From positions 1-44,448 of the forward strand of contig JAFGVE010000018.1 in assembly GCA_016938175.1 (NCBI GenBank): a stretch of DNA of 44,448 nucleotides. Direction: 5' to 3'. The translations under genes were made by a program, and so were the position numbers. The number at the start of each line of letters is the position of its first letter. Positions within the stretch are counted from its first letter, which is position 1. This document shows positions 35,518 through 43,905 of this stretch, one piece after another. The notes beneath the pieces were generated by a model. It made no database searches. It saw nothing but the letters and a program-made list of their open reading frames with translations, and was not told the origin of the DNA. This DNA is from Campylobacterales bacterium. GTDB taxonomy: Bacteria; Campylobacterota; Campylobacteria; Campylobacterales; Sulfurimonadaceae.

Positions 35518-35907
35518 TTACCCTCTCGAGTCAAATAAAATACCACTAACTTCTTGCATTTTTGGTAAAAAGTCTTGTGCTTGTTCGGCAGGGAAACGAC
35601 GAATCATTTTATTTGTTTCAGACTCTATTACTGAGACAAAAAACACATCTTGAGAATCAACACCAAACTTTAAATTAGTTGTCATCGGTTGTAAAGCTTT
35701 ATTGAGTTGATCTACTAAATCTTTAACCTGTTCTTGAGAGTCAAGTTTCTTGTTTGAACTCATAGACTCTTGTTGAATCTCTTTAACTATGTTTTGCTGT
35801 TGCGGTTGTTGAACTTGTTGCTCAACACTTTGAGCGGCTCTTCCTTGAACCTCTGCAGTGCCTATTTGTGACTGTTGTTGCCTTGCAACATTTGCTATGC
35901 CATCCAT
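35518..35907 (-). CDS. flaG: Flagellar protein FlaG
   Basis: 129 residues. The Gln-rich N-terminal half (QQVQQPQQQ) is low complexity. The C-terminal half is the conserved FlaG domain: DQLNKALQPMTTNLKFGVD, then VFFVSVIESETNKMIRRFPAE and DFLPKMQEVSGILFDSRG. FlaG affects filament length in related bacteria. The usual neighbours fliD and fliS are absent. A clear FliA promoter lies 41 bases upstream, and AAGGAGTAAGTC precedes the ATG. Confidence 0.93.
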   Translation of the reverse strand: MDGIANVARQQQSQIGTAEVQGRAAQSVEQQVQQPQQQNIVKEIQQESMSSNKKLDSQEQVKDLVDQLNKALQPMTTNLKFGVDSQDVFFVSVIESETNKMIRRFPAEQAQDFLPKMQEVSGILFDSRG

Positions 35908-35947
35908 GACTTACTCCTTTATGTAAAGAATATACTTGATAGACAAG

Positions 35948-35974
35948 TTATCGACTATAAAATTAAAAACTTTA
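35948..35974 (-). promoter_or_regulatory. Sigma-28 (FliA) promoter of flaG
   Basis: On the minus strand: TAAAGTTT, 11 bases, then GTCGATAA. This matches the FliA consensus TAAAGTTT-N11-GCCGATAA at all but one base. Transcription would begin near 35940, about 33 bases before the flaG ATG. Confidence 0.85.
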
Positions 35975-36032
35975 GAAAAAATGTAAAAAAATGTAATATT
36001 TTTTATTTTCATTACTTCTAGGGAGTTTTTAT

Positions 36033-36038
36033 GATAAT
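36033..36038 (+). promoter_or_regulatory. Candidate -10 box for the MFS operon
   Basis: GATAAT preceded by AT, with predicted start near 36045, only about three bases before the MFS ATG at 36048. The transcript may be leaderless, as no Shine-Dalgarno lies in register with that ATG. Confidence 0.4.
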
Positions 36039-36047
36039 CTTGCACTC

Positions 36048-37256
36048 ATGAAAAAATACATCTCCCTACTACGTGCAAACGCTGTTTTAAGACGCCTTTC
36101 AACAATACAACTTATTGCATATTTTGGTGCTTGGTTCTCTAATGTAGCTATTTATACATTATTGTTAGACATGAATGTTTCTGCGGGTATTGTAGCTTTT
36201 GTAGCTATGTTGCACTTTTTAGCAGGTGTAGTACAGGCACCTCTTTCAGGGAGCCTGATTGATAGTGTTAAGCCTAAAAAATTGATGCTTATACTCATTG
36301 TTGTAGAGATTTTTGCAACACTTTTTTTAATTTTAGTCAATGGCTTAAATGACTTATGGCTTCTCTATATACTTATCTTTTTAAAAATGGCAGCAGCCTC
36401 TTTTTATTTCACAACGGAAATGTCTCTTTTACCTAAAATTCTTCAAGGTGACCAACTTCAAAGGGCAAATGAACTGCACTCTATTATATGGTCGTTTTCT
36501 TATACCTTAGGAATGGCGCTCAGTGGTTTTTTTGTACATTATTTTGGAATTACAATGGCATTTATCTTAGATGCAACTATTTTTGTAGGTGCTTTTTTTA
36601 TGCTTTTTACTCTTGAACTTGAACTCGAAGTTATCAAGGGAGAAGAGAATCTGTTGCAAATGATGCGAGATACTTTTTCGTACCTGAAAAAAAATACACT
36701 TGCCTTACATCTTATGGTGTTACATGCCTTTGTAGGATTGACTGCTTTTGATGCACTTGTTGCATTAATGGTTGATACTTATTATGCAGGGATTGTCGCT
36801 ACAGCTCTTGCATTAGGACTACTACACAGTGCACGCGCATTAGGTTTGGTTATAGGACCTGTTGTACTAAGTCGTTATTTGAGTAATCAGTTTATTGTAT
36901 ATATTTTCATTGCACAAGGTTTAGCTGTGATGTTGTGGGCATACATGATGCATGATTTTTATCTTTCACTTTTAGCTAGTGTTATTGTTGGCTTTTTTAC
37001 AACGACGCTTTGGTCATATACTTATACACTTCTACAAAAAAATATAGAACCTAAATATTATGGTCGTATTGTCGCATATAACGATATGCTCTTTTTAAGT
37101 TCTGCTGCGTTTACCTCGTACATGATAGGTTTTTTGGCAACGCATAACTTCTCTTTAAAAGAGGTCGCGTTTATTATGGGCGTAGGTTTTTTAATTGGTG
37201 GTATTTATTTTCAATGGGTATTAAAAGTAAGAAAAATAGAAGAGATTAGCGAGTGA
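36048..37256 (+). CDS. Major facilitator superfamily transporter
   Basis: 402 residues with about 12 predicted membrane helices, typical of an MFS exporter. N-terminal LRRLSTIQLIAYFGAWFSNVA and the loop SGSLIDSVKPKKLMLI (the A-like motif of the 2-3 loop, in diverged form) place it in the MFS_3/efflux-type group. The substrate is unknown. It heads a four-gene plus-strand unit with the two small genes and a MATE exporter, coupled by GTGA stop/start overlaps. Confidence 0.9.
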   Translation: MKKYISLLRANAVLRRLSTIQLIAYFGAWFSNVAIYTLLLDMNVSAGIVAFVAMLHFLAGVVQAPLSGSLIDSVKPKKLMLILIVVEIFATLFLILVNGLNDLWLLYILIFLKMAAASFYFTTEMSLLPKILQGDQLQRANELHSIIWSFSYTLGMALSGFFVHYFGITMAFILDATIFVGAFFMLFTLELELEVIKGEENLLQMMRDTFSYLKKNTLALHLMVLHAFVGLTAFDALVALMVDTYYAGIVATALALGLLHSARALGLVIGPVVLSRYLSNQFIVYIFIAQGLAVMLWAYMMHDFYLSLLASVIVGFFTTTLWSYTYTLLQKNIEPKYYGRIVAYNDMLFLSSAAFTSYMIGFLATHNFSLKEVAFIMGVGFLIGGIYFQWVLKVRKIEEISE

Positions 37257-37498
37257 GTTTTGCAATTCTTGGAGGTGTTCTTCTTAATATTGGTGCTTTC
37301 TTAACCTTTAGAGGCAAAATCTACGAATCAGTTATAGTGTACCTCTTTGCAGATATATGTTGGATAATTATGGCTTACGAGAGAGATGATTATTGGGGTG
37401 TGCTTTCTATTATTATAGGAGTAAGTTTTGGCTTTTTTGCTTTTTTAAAAATGCGAAGCGGAGAGATGAAAAAGAGTATAACAAAGGAGAAAGAGTGA
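37253..37498 (+). CDS. Small membrane protein of unknown function
   Basis: 81 residues with two or three hydrophobic segments (FAILGGVLLNIGAFLTF, VIVYLFADICWIIMAY, GVLSIIIGVSFGFFAFLKM) and a Lys/Glu-rich cytosolic tail. It starts with GTG at 37253, sharing GTGA with the MFS stop, so it is probably translationally coupled. No family was recognised. Confidence 0.75.
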   Translation: MSFAILGGVLLNIGAFLTFRGKIYESVIVYLFADICWIIMAYERDDYWGVLSIIIGVSFGFFAFLKMRSGEMKKSITKEKE

Positions 37499-37764
37499 TA
37501 TATAGTTCGGTGAAAGGAGAACTCGACATCTCTAAGGCAACACGACTGTATCCTGCTGTAGTTGTCGATATGCATGGTGAAGTAGCTGAGATGAGTTTGG
37601 AGTGGGAAGAACTGTATGGTGAACGTGTAAAAATTGTCTCTTATATTTTAGTTTTTGATTTTACACCACTGAGTGAGGACGTAAAAGATAGAGTAGTTTT
37701 GGAGTTTGAAACAAAAGAAGCACTCATAGCAGAGATGCAAGAGGTGGCAAAATTATTCGCTTAA
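37495..37764 (+). CDS. Small soluble protein of unknown function
   Basis: 89 residues from GTG at 37495, which shares GTGA with the preceding stop and has AAAGGAG seven bases ahead; an in-frame ATG at 37393 is inside the previous gene and is not preferred. The protein is acidic and mixed alpha/beta (LYPAVVVDMHGEVAEMSLEW, then IVSYILVFDFTPLSEDVKDR). No family was recognised. It lies directly before the MATE exporter. Confidence 0.72.
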   Translation: MIYSSVKGELDISKATRLYPAVVVDMHGEVAEMSLEWEELYGERVKIVSYILVFDFTPLSEDVKDRVVLEFETKEALIAEMQEVAKLFA

Positions 37765-39077
37765 TCTCTCCCCAAACAAAGCAGGTTTTTTCTTTAGCAA
37801 TTCCTGCCGCACTGAAACATCTTGTTGATATTTTACAAATTCTCATAGATATGCTTATGGTTGGTGTTATATCAACAGCTGCTCTTGCAGCAGTAGGTTT
37901 GAGTATGCAGTTTATGATGGTTATTAATGTGCTCATGACACTCTACGTTATAGGTGGCAATGCACTTATCTCACGTTTTATAGGACAGCGACGCAAAAAG
38001 AGGGCTTCTTCTCTTCTTTTCACCCTTGTACTTTTTGCAGTTTTTCTCTCTTTTTTTGTTTCTATAGGCGGCTATTATGGAAGTGAATGGCTCTATAGCA
38101 TTATGGGTTCTGAAGCAGACGTTGTGGAGCAGGGGAGTATCTATTTTGAGATTCTCTCACTTGGACTGGTACTGATTTTTATAGACAACCTTCTTTATAA
38201 TGCACTTTCGGCCGCAGGAGATACAAAGAGCTCTTTATACATTAAGCTAGTCTCTGCTTTTATAAATGCAGGACTTAACTATATACTTATTTTTGGGCAT
38301 TTTGGATTTGATGCAATGGGTATAGCAGGAGCTGCTTATGCGACTATCATAGCCTATCTTTTTAATGTTATTGCTTACTACATTTTGATTAAAAAGCTCA
38401 ATGCAAAATTAGACTTTTTACCAATTATTCGAGTAAAAGATTTAATCCGTACACTTAAAGTGGGTTGGAGTGCTGCTTTGGACAGAGGTATTTCGAGTTT
38501 AAGTTTTTTACTTTTTGTTTCCATTATTACAGCATATGGTACTGCTGAACTTGCAGGTTATCAAGTGGGATTACGAATAGAAGGGATTGCGTTTATGCCT
38601 GGTTTTGGTTTTGCAATAGCGGCCATGGCGCTTGTTGGACAAAACATTGGTGCGAAAGAGTTAAATAAGGCGTATAACTTAGGTGTTATAAGTGGTCGTA
38701 TAGCATATACTTTTATGGGAAGTGTTGGGATTATACTGATTGTTTTTCCTGAGTTTTTAGTCACTTTTTTTACACAAGATAAATTGACGATTGCTGTGGC
38801 TTCACAGTATCTTATTTTAGTTGGGCTTGCCCAGATTCCACTTGCCATTATGTTTGTATACTCAGCTGCTCTTCGCGGTGCGGGAGCTACAAAAATTACG
38901 ATGTATGTAAACGTAGGCTCTCTTTGGTTTTTACGTGTTGTTCCTTCTTATATAGCGTTTGAGCTAGGTTATGAAGTAATTGCTATATTTATTATTATGA
39001 ATGTAGAGACTTTGATAAAAGGGATTATCTTTTGGTACATATACCAAAAGAGAAACTGGTTAACGACTAAAATATAG
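37755..39077 (+). CDS. MATE family efflux transporter, noncanonical start codon
   Basis: About 440 residues with 12 predicted helices. MATE hallmarks are IPAALKHLVDILQILIDMLM in helix 1, GLSMQFMMVINVLMTLYVIG, AGDTKSSLYIK and LRGAGATKITMYVNVG. These proteins export drugs or organic cations by Na+ or H+ antiport. The first in-frame ATG (37851) would remove most of helix 1. Upstream to the stop at 37707 there is no ATG, GTG or TTG, so ATT at 37755 (or 37752) after GAGGTGG, or ATC at 37764, is the likely start. A sequencing error remains possible. The 3' end overlaps hemF by 11 bases, convergently. Confidence 0.85.
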   Translation: MRLISPQTKQVFSLAIPAALKHLVDILQILIDMLMVGVISTAALAAVGLSMQFMMVINVLMTLYVIGGNALISRFIGQRRKKRASSLLFTLVLFAVFLSFFVSIGGYYGSEWLYSIMGSEADVVEQGSIYFEILSLGLVLIFIDNLLYNALSAAGDTKSSLYIKLVSAFINAGLNYILIFGHFGFDAMGIAGAAYATIIAYLFNVIAYYILIKKLNAKLDFLPIIRVKDLIRTLKVGWSAALDRGISSLSFLLFVSIITAYGTAELAGYQVGLRIEGIAFMPGFGFAIAAMALVGQNIGAKELNKAYNLGVISGRIAYTFMGSVGIILIVFPEFLVTFFTQDKLTIAVASQYLILVGLAQIPLAIMFVYSAALRGAGATKITMYVNVGSLWFLRVVPSYIAFELGYEVIAIFIIMNVETLIKGIIFWYIYQKRNWLTTKI

Positions 39078-40116
39078 TGCTGTGGTTTTCTACAGTAGCT
39101 GGAACAGTATTTCCGCTTGCTTGTAATTCTATTGCATCTGGATGCTTTTTGTAGTGTTCTCGTACTATATAGGCAAGTTGTATTTTTGTTGGACTGTCGA
39201 TTTTACCTTCGAGGTTAATTGCATCTGCAAGTTCACGTACAAGTTCATCTTGGGGTGCAGGAACATTTTTTGCCCATGAGTGTAAAAGTGTGCGGTCAAC
39301 ATATGCAGGTAGAGAGCCCATAATCCCAAGGTCATTTTGGTTATGGATAAGTAGTCCGGATGTTGTTCCTCTATCCAGAGTAAGAACTTGAAAAAGATAG
39401 AGCGTATGGTACTTGAGCTGCATCGCAATATCACGTGAAGAGCAAGAGAGTCTTGTGCTCAGTGCATCTGTAATTATCTCAATGTATGTATCGATAACCT
39501 TCTCTCCAAAATCTTGTGCAAAAGTAAAATCATCCTCTTTGCTCTCTGTTTTATAGTTTTCAAGATAAAAATGGGATACACCTCTATGGCGTTTAAGTGC
39601 AGGAATATTAAAGTACTTATTTCCTTGAAGTATTCCCTCTTTAAAACGTGTATTTGTTGTATCTTTAAGCATTGCATCAAATATTTTTTTGTCATTTTCA
39701 TGAAAGATACTTGGATTGAGGTCTGCCATAAGACGCCAGTAGCTTTCACCGTTTTGGAGCTGGGTAAGGCTTATATGAATGTGAACAGAAGGGACATGTG
39801 GGTTTCTTGGATGAATGATTGTTGAAATTGCTGTCGCACAGAGAAGATTTTTGTTTTCTGTTTTATTGTAGTGAACTTGTGAGATATTTATACTACCCGT
39901 ATTGAAAAGTTTTTCATCTCGAGCCTCAAACCTGCTCCCCCCTCCATGCTCACCCTTATCACGTAGCCATGAAACCTCTTCAAACTCTTTATCCTCTCCC
40001 ATATCTTTTGAGAGTTGGTTAAGTTTCTGTGCAAATCTGCTCTGAAGTCCAGTAACAAGTGCGTAGGCCTTTGAAGCATCCGGGGAGTCTGATAGCGTCA
40101 TTTGTGTCTCTTGCAT
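39067..40116 (-). CDS. hemF: Oxygen-dependent coproporphyrinogen III oxidase
   Basis: 349 residues. It decarboxylates coproporphyrinogen III to protoporphyrinogen IX with O2 in heme synthesis. Signatures are GGGSRFEARDEKLFNTG, HPRNPHVPSVHIHIS, GVSHFYLE and TLDRGTTSGLLIHNQND, the last matching the HemF C-terminal motif. ATG at 40116 is preferred because GGAGA lies five bases ahead of it; an ATG at 40140 would add eight residues but lies against the -10 box. The enzyme needs oxygen, so it supports at least microaerobic growth. Confidence 0.95.
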   Translation of the reverse strand: MQETQMTLSDSPDASKAYALVTGLQSRFAQKLNQLSKDMGEDKEFEEVSWLRDKGEHGGGSRFEARDEKLFNTGSINISQVHYNKTENKNLLCATAISTIIHPRNPHVPSVHIHISLTQLQNGESYWRLMADLNPSIFHENDKKIFDAMLKDTTNTRFKEGILQGNKYFNIPALKRHRGVSHFYLENYKTESKEDDFTFAQDFGEKVIDTYIEIITDALSTRLSCSSRDIAMQLKYHTLYLFQVLTLDRGTTSGLLIHNQNDLGIMGSLPAYVDRTLLHSWAKNVPAPQDELVRELADAINLEGKIDSPTKIQLAYIVREHYKKHPDAIELQASGNTVPATVENHSTIF

Positions 40117-40140
40117 AATTGTCTCCAAGCATTTCTTCAT

Positions 40141-40146
40141 ATTTTA
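40141..40146 (-). promoter_or_regulatory. Candidate -10 box for hemF
   Basis: Minus-strand TAAAAT preceded by GC. It lies right beside the outer ATG at 40140 and would start transcription near 40134, which supports the inner start at 40116. Confidence 0.4.
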
Positions 40147-40188
40147 GCAGAAACTTTCTTTGTCATGTGCAATTTATTTAAGCAATAG

Positions 40189-42183
<1,995 letters not shown>

Positions 42184-42190
42184 ATAAATG

Positions 42191-42216
42191 CTTATGTAAG
42201 ACTTCTCTTACGTAAG
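42191..42216 (+). terminator. Hairpin terminator after ligA
   Basis: An 11-pair stem (CTTATGTAAGA with TCTTACGTAAG, one G-T pair) closes on loop CTTC, 8 bases after the ligA stop. TTTTT follows at 42224-42228. This is a convincing intrinsic terminator. Confidence 0.65.
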
Positions 42217-42228
42217 GCTTCGCTTTTT

Positions 42229-42260
42229 CCTCGTTCACAAGCTCCAGCTTGGGAATGCAG
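42229..42260 (+). repeat. REP-like hairpin, form A, copy 1
   Basis: Imperfect palindrome with ends CTCGTTC and GAATGCA and core CAAGCT-CC-AGCTTG. It shares outer sequence with form B at 42307 (in inverse orientation) but differs in core (GCTCCAGC). One stem mismatch is at a different place from copy 2 at 42948. Confidence 0.85.
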
Positions 42261-42306
42261 ACGTACATCACAACTTACTAACAATATAGTCTCTTTAGCT
42301 TTTATA

Positions 42307-42336
42307 TGCATTCCCAACGAGGACGTTGGGAACGAG
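42307..42336 (-). repeat. REP-like hairpin, form B, copy 1
   Basis: Palindrome TTCCCAACG-AGGA-CGTTGGGAA flanked by TGCA and CGAG. It is inverted relative to form A at 42229, 46 bases away, so the two could fold on each other as a REPIN. Identical to copy 2 at 43675. Confidence 0.85.
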
Positions 42337-42374
42337 AAACAATTAAAAGGCTCATTTTGTAGGAAATAGTATTA

Positions 42375-42617
42375 CTATGAAGCTTTTAGTTCATGATTTA
42401 TCTTGTAGTTTAGAATTCCATCTAGTGAAATGTCCTCATCTATTAGCTCAAAATGCACACCTATCCCACCACCAATAATACGATAGCTAAGAAGCTGCTC
42501 TTTTTTTGCATTTTCTATTCTTTTTGTGTAGTTGTAAGGAAGTGTTAAAATGTCCCCACTACTGAGATAAATGTAAATCTTATCACCAAAATCAAGTCTA
42601 GCAATTGAAGTATTCAT
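42375..42617 (-). CDS. DUF2442 domain-containing protein
   Basis: About 80 residues from ATG 42617 (MNTSIARLDFGDKIYIYLSS); an upstream start at 42680 would lie within the previous gene. The pattern GDILTLPYNYTKRIENAKKE, then YRIIGGGIGVHFELIDEDIS, matches DUF2442, a small fold of unknown role, sometimes proposed to bind DNA. It overlaps the DUF4160 gene by 20 bases. The two families often occur as a pair and have been suspected to be a toxin-antitoxin unit; this is not shown here. Confidence 0.85.
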   Translation of the reverse strand: MNTSIARLDFGDKIYIYLSSGDILTLPYNYTKRIENAKKEQLLSYRIIGGGIGVHFELIDEDISLDGILNYKINHELKAS

Positions 42618-42843
42618 TCCATGCTCCTGTAAGTTTTTCTTGATGCTCTTTCGCAATAGCAAGTATCTTTTTCTCATCATTTTTTGTGAGTTTATACCTT
42701 TTAGTTACTTTAAATGTTTCAAGTTCCAGTCTCATATAGCCATCCCCTTTTTCCACATGAATATGAACCGGTAAATGTTCATCGCTAAAAAAGAAAAACC
42801 TAAATCCATCTATTTTTAATACTGTTGGCAAAATAAACTCCAT
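42598..42843 (-). CDS. DUF4160 domain-containing protein
   Basis: 81 residues. Signatures are VLKIDGFRFFFFSDEHLPVH and HIHVEKGDGYMRLELE, with the HIHV core of DUF4160, then a helical C-terminus (KNDEKKILAIAKEHQEKL). Function is unknown. It is first of the DUF4160-DUF2442 pair and lies between the two REP pairs, in the accessory part of the window. Confidence 0.87.
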   Translation of the reverse strand: MEFILPTVLKIDGFRFFFFSDEHLPVHIHVEKGDGYMRLELETFKVTKRYKLTKNDEKKILAIAKEHQEKLTGAWNEYFNC

Positions 42844-42947
42844 AAATTTAGCTTTATTCTACCATACTCTTTTTGAGTTTTAATGATTTTGAATTAGAAT
42901 TATTTAGATAAAGAGTGTAACCATTTACTAAAAATGAAGCCTCTTTT

Positions 42948-42979
42948 CCTCGTTCCCAAGCTCCAGCTTGGAAATGCAT
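42948..42979 (+). repeat. REP-like hairpin, form A, copy 2
   Basis: Same core as copy 1 at 42229 (CAAGCT-CC-AGCTTG) and same ends, with two base differences. A preceding T-rich run (ctcttttcct) is also similar to that of copy 1 (gctttttcct). Confidence 0.85.
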
Positions 42980-43010
42980 ATACCAATAACACCTTTCACA
43001 ATGCACAATA

Positions 43011-43544
43011 TTACCAAATCCTCTCCACTTCCAAAAGACCACTTACTCCCTCATAGTCTCTAGCACTACTGTGTCTCCAGTGGCTAGCTTCATCTACATA
43101 GCCTCTTTTTATAGGATTGTTGTGCATGTAGTTTATTTTCTCTATCATCATACCCTCAGAACTAATCAACTTAGCATGGATACCCTCTTGCCAAACTTGG
43201 TACTCTGTCTGCGTTTTGTGTGCTTTTTTATAAAATGCGAGTTGTTCGAGAATTGTTGTTATATTTCTCTGCTGTAAAAGCTTGAGAAGCTCTTTGGCGG
43301 TAAAGCTTTTAAATTTTTGCATAGTTTTGTGTATATAATCACTGCTAGCAATCAGATGTAGATGATTTTCAAGTATGACATAGGAGTATATTTTCATATT
43401 GTCACTTTTTTGAAGATGTTGTAAACTTGAAAGAATGATTTCTACACTCTCTTGGTTTGTAAAGAGCGGTATCCAGTTTAATAATGTGCATGTGATGAAG
43501 TGTGGGTATGTTGGCTCGTATATTTTGTATCTGCTTCTGCCCAT
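43011..43544 (-). CDS. REP-associated tyrosine transposase (RAYT), IS200/Y1 family
   Basis: 177 residues. A Y1 transposase-fold single-strand nuclease with the HUH motif as HLH at residues 61-63 (ENHLHLIA) and catalytic Tyr139 in EKINYMHNNPIKRGYV, followed by HWRHSSARDY, a family hallmark. RAYTs are domesticated relatives of IS200 transposases that act on REP palindromes, usually without moving their own gene. Here REP-like palindromes flank it on both sides. The full catalytic set suggests activity. No accessory tnpB is present. Confidence 0.93.
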   Translation of the reverse strand: MGRSRYKIYEPTYPHFITCTLLNWIPLFTNQESVEIILSSLQHLQKSDNMKIYSYVILENHLHLIASSDYIHKTMQKFKSFTAKELLKLLQQRNITTILEQLAFYKKAHKTQTEYQVWQEGIHAKLISSEGMMIEKINYMHNNPIKRGYVDEASHWRHSSARDYEGVSGLLEVERIW

Positions 43545-43616
43545 GTTTTCTCTTTTAATTGGTGTCTATACTCATTCTAATATCAGTAATTACTTCCCTT
43601 GTTCCTAATCTGTAGC

Positions 43617-43904
43617 CTATGAATGCGTAGACACATTACAGTCGAGGGAGAACAAAGCCTCTTTGCTTAGTGTATGCATTCCCAACGAGGACGTTGGGAA
43701 CGAGAAACCTGGAACTTGGATTGTTATTATTGAAGGATTATTAGAATCAGTATTGCCTCCAAACTCTTTATAATCGAAGTTAAATATTACTGTTTGACTT
43801 GGATGCGTTTTTTCATAGTATGCTACTGCTGCTCTTAAAACAATTTGTTCACTTTCCGGTAAGTTAAATGATGCTATTACTTCTTCTACCGTCTTTGTAT
43901 CCAT
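43617..43904 (-). CDS. Small protein of unknown function, C-terminus made of REP sequence
   Basis: 95 residues. Residues 1-64 look native (EEVIASFNLPESEQIVLRAA, then SQTVIFNFDYKEFGGNTDSN). From about residue 66 the reading frame passes through form B at 43675-43704 (VPGFSFPTSSLGMH) and on to a chance stop, so the original end was probably lost when the repeat arrived. It may be a truncated gene. One base separates it from the upstream gene, suggesting an operon. Confidence 0.6.
   Translation of the reverse strand: MDTKTVEEVIASFNLPESEQIVLRAAVAYYEKTHPSQTVIFNFDYKEFGGNTDSNNPSIITIQVPGFSFPTSSLGMHTLSKEALFSLDCNVSTHS
43675..43704 (-). repeat. REP-like hairpin, form B, copy 2, inside a coding region
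   Basis: Identical over 30 bases to copy 1 at 42307-42336. It lies inside the reading frame of the 95-residue protein and forms the right boundary of the RAYT element. GAAAC follows in both copies. Confidence 0.87.
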
Positions 43905-43905
43905 G

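Larger units (their letters stand above)
42948..43704 (-). mobile_element. RAYT-carrying element bounded by REP-like repeats
   Basis: The RAYT gene (43011-43544) sits between form A (42948-42979) and form B (43675-43704) in the same orientation as the gene-free pair at 42229-42336. The two pairs differ in what lies between: a transposase gene or 46 bases. No target-site duplication was identified. Confidence 0.55.

Noticed and set aside
42854..43042. A 62-codon minus-strand reading frame
   Set aside because: It runs through REP form A and overlaps the RAYT 3' end; composition and lack of family signature suggest chance.
42229..43704. The repeated palindromes as a CRISPR array
   Set aside because: Only four copies, in two forms and two orientations, irregularly spaced, and with genes between them.
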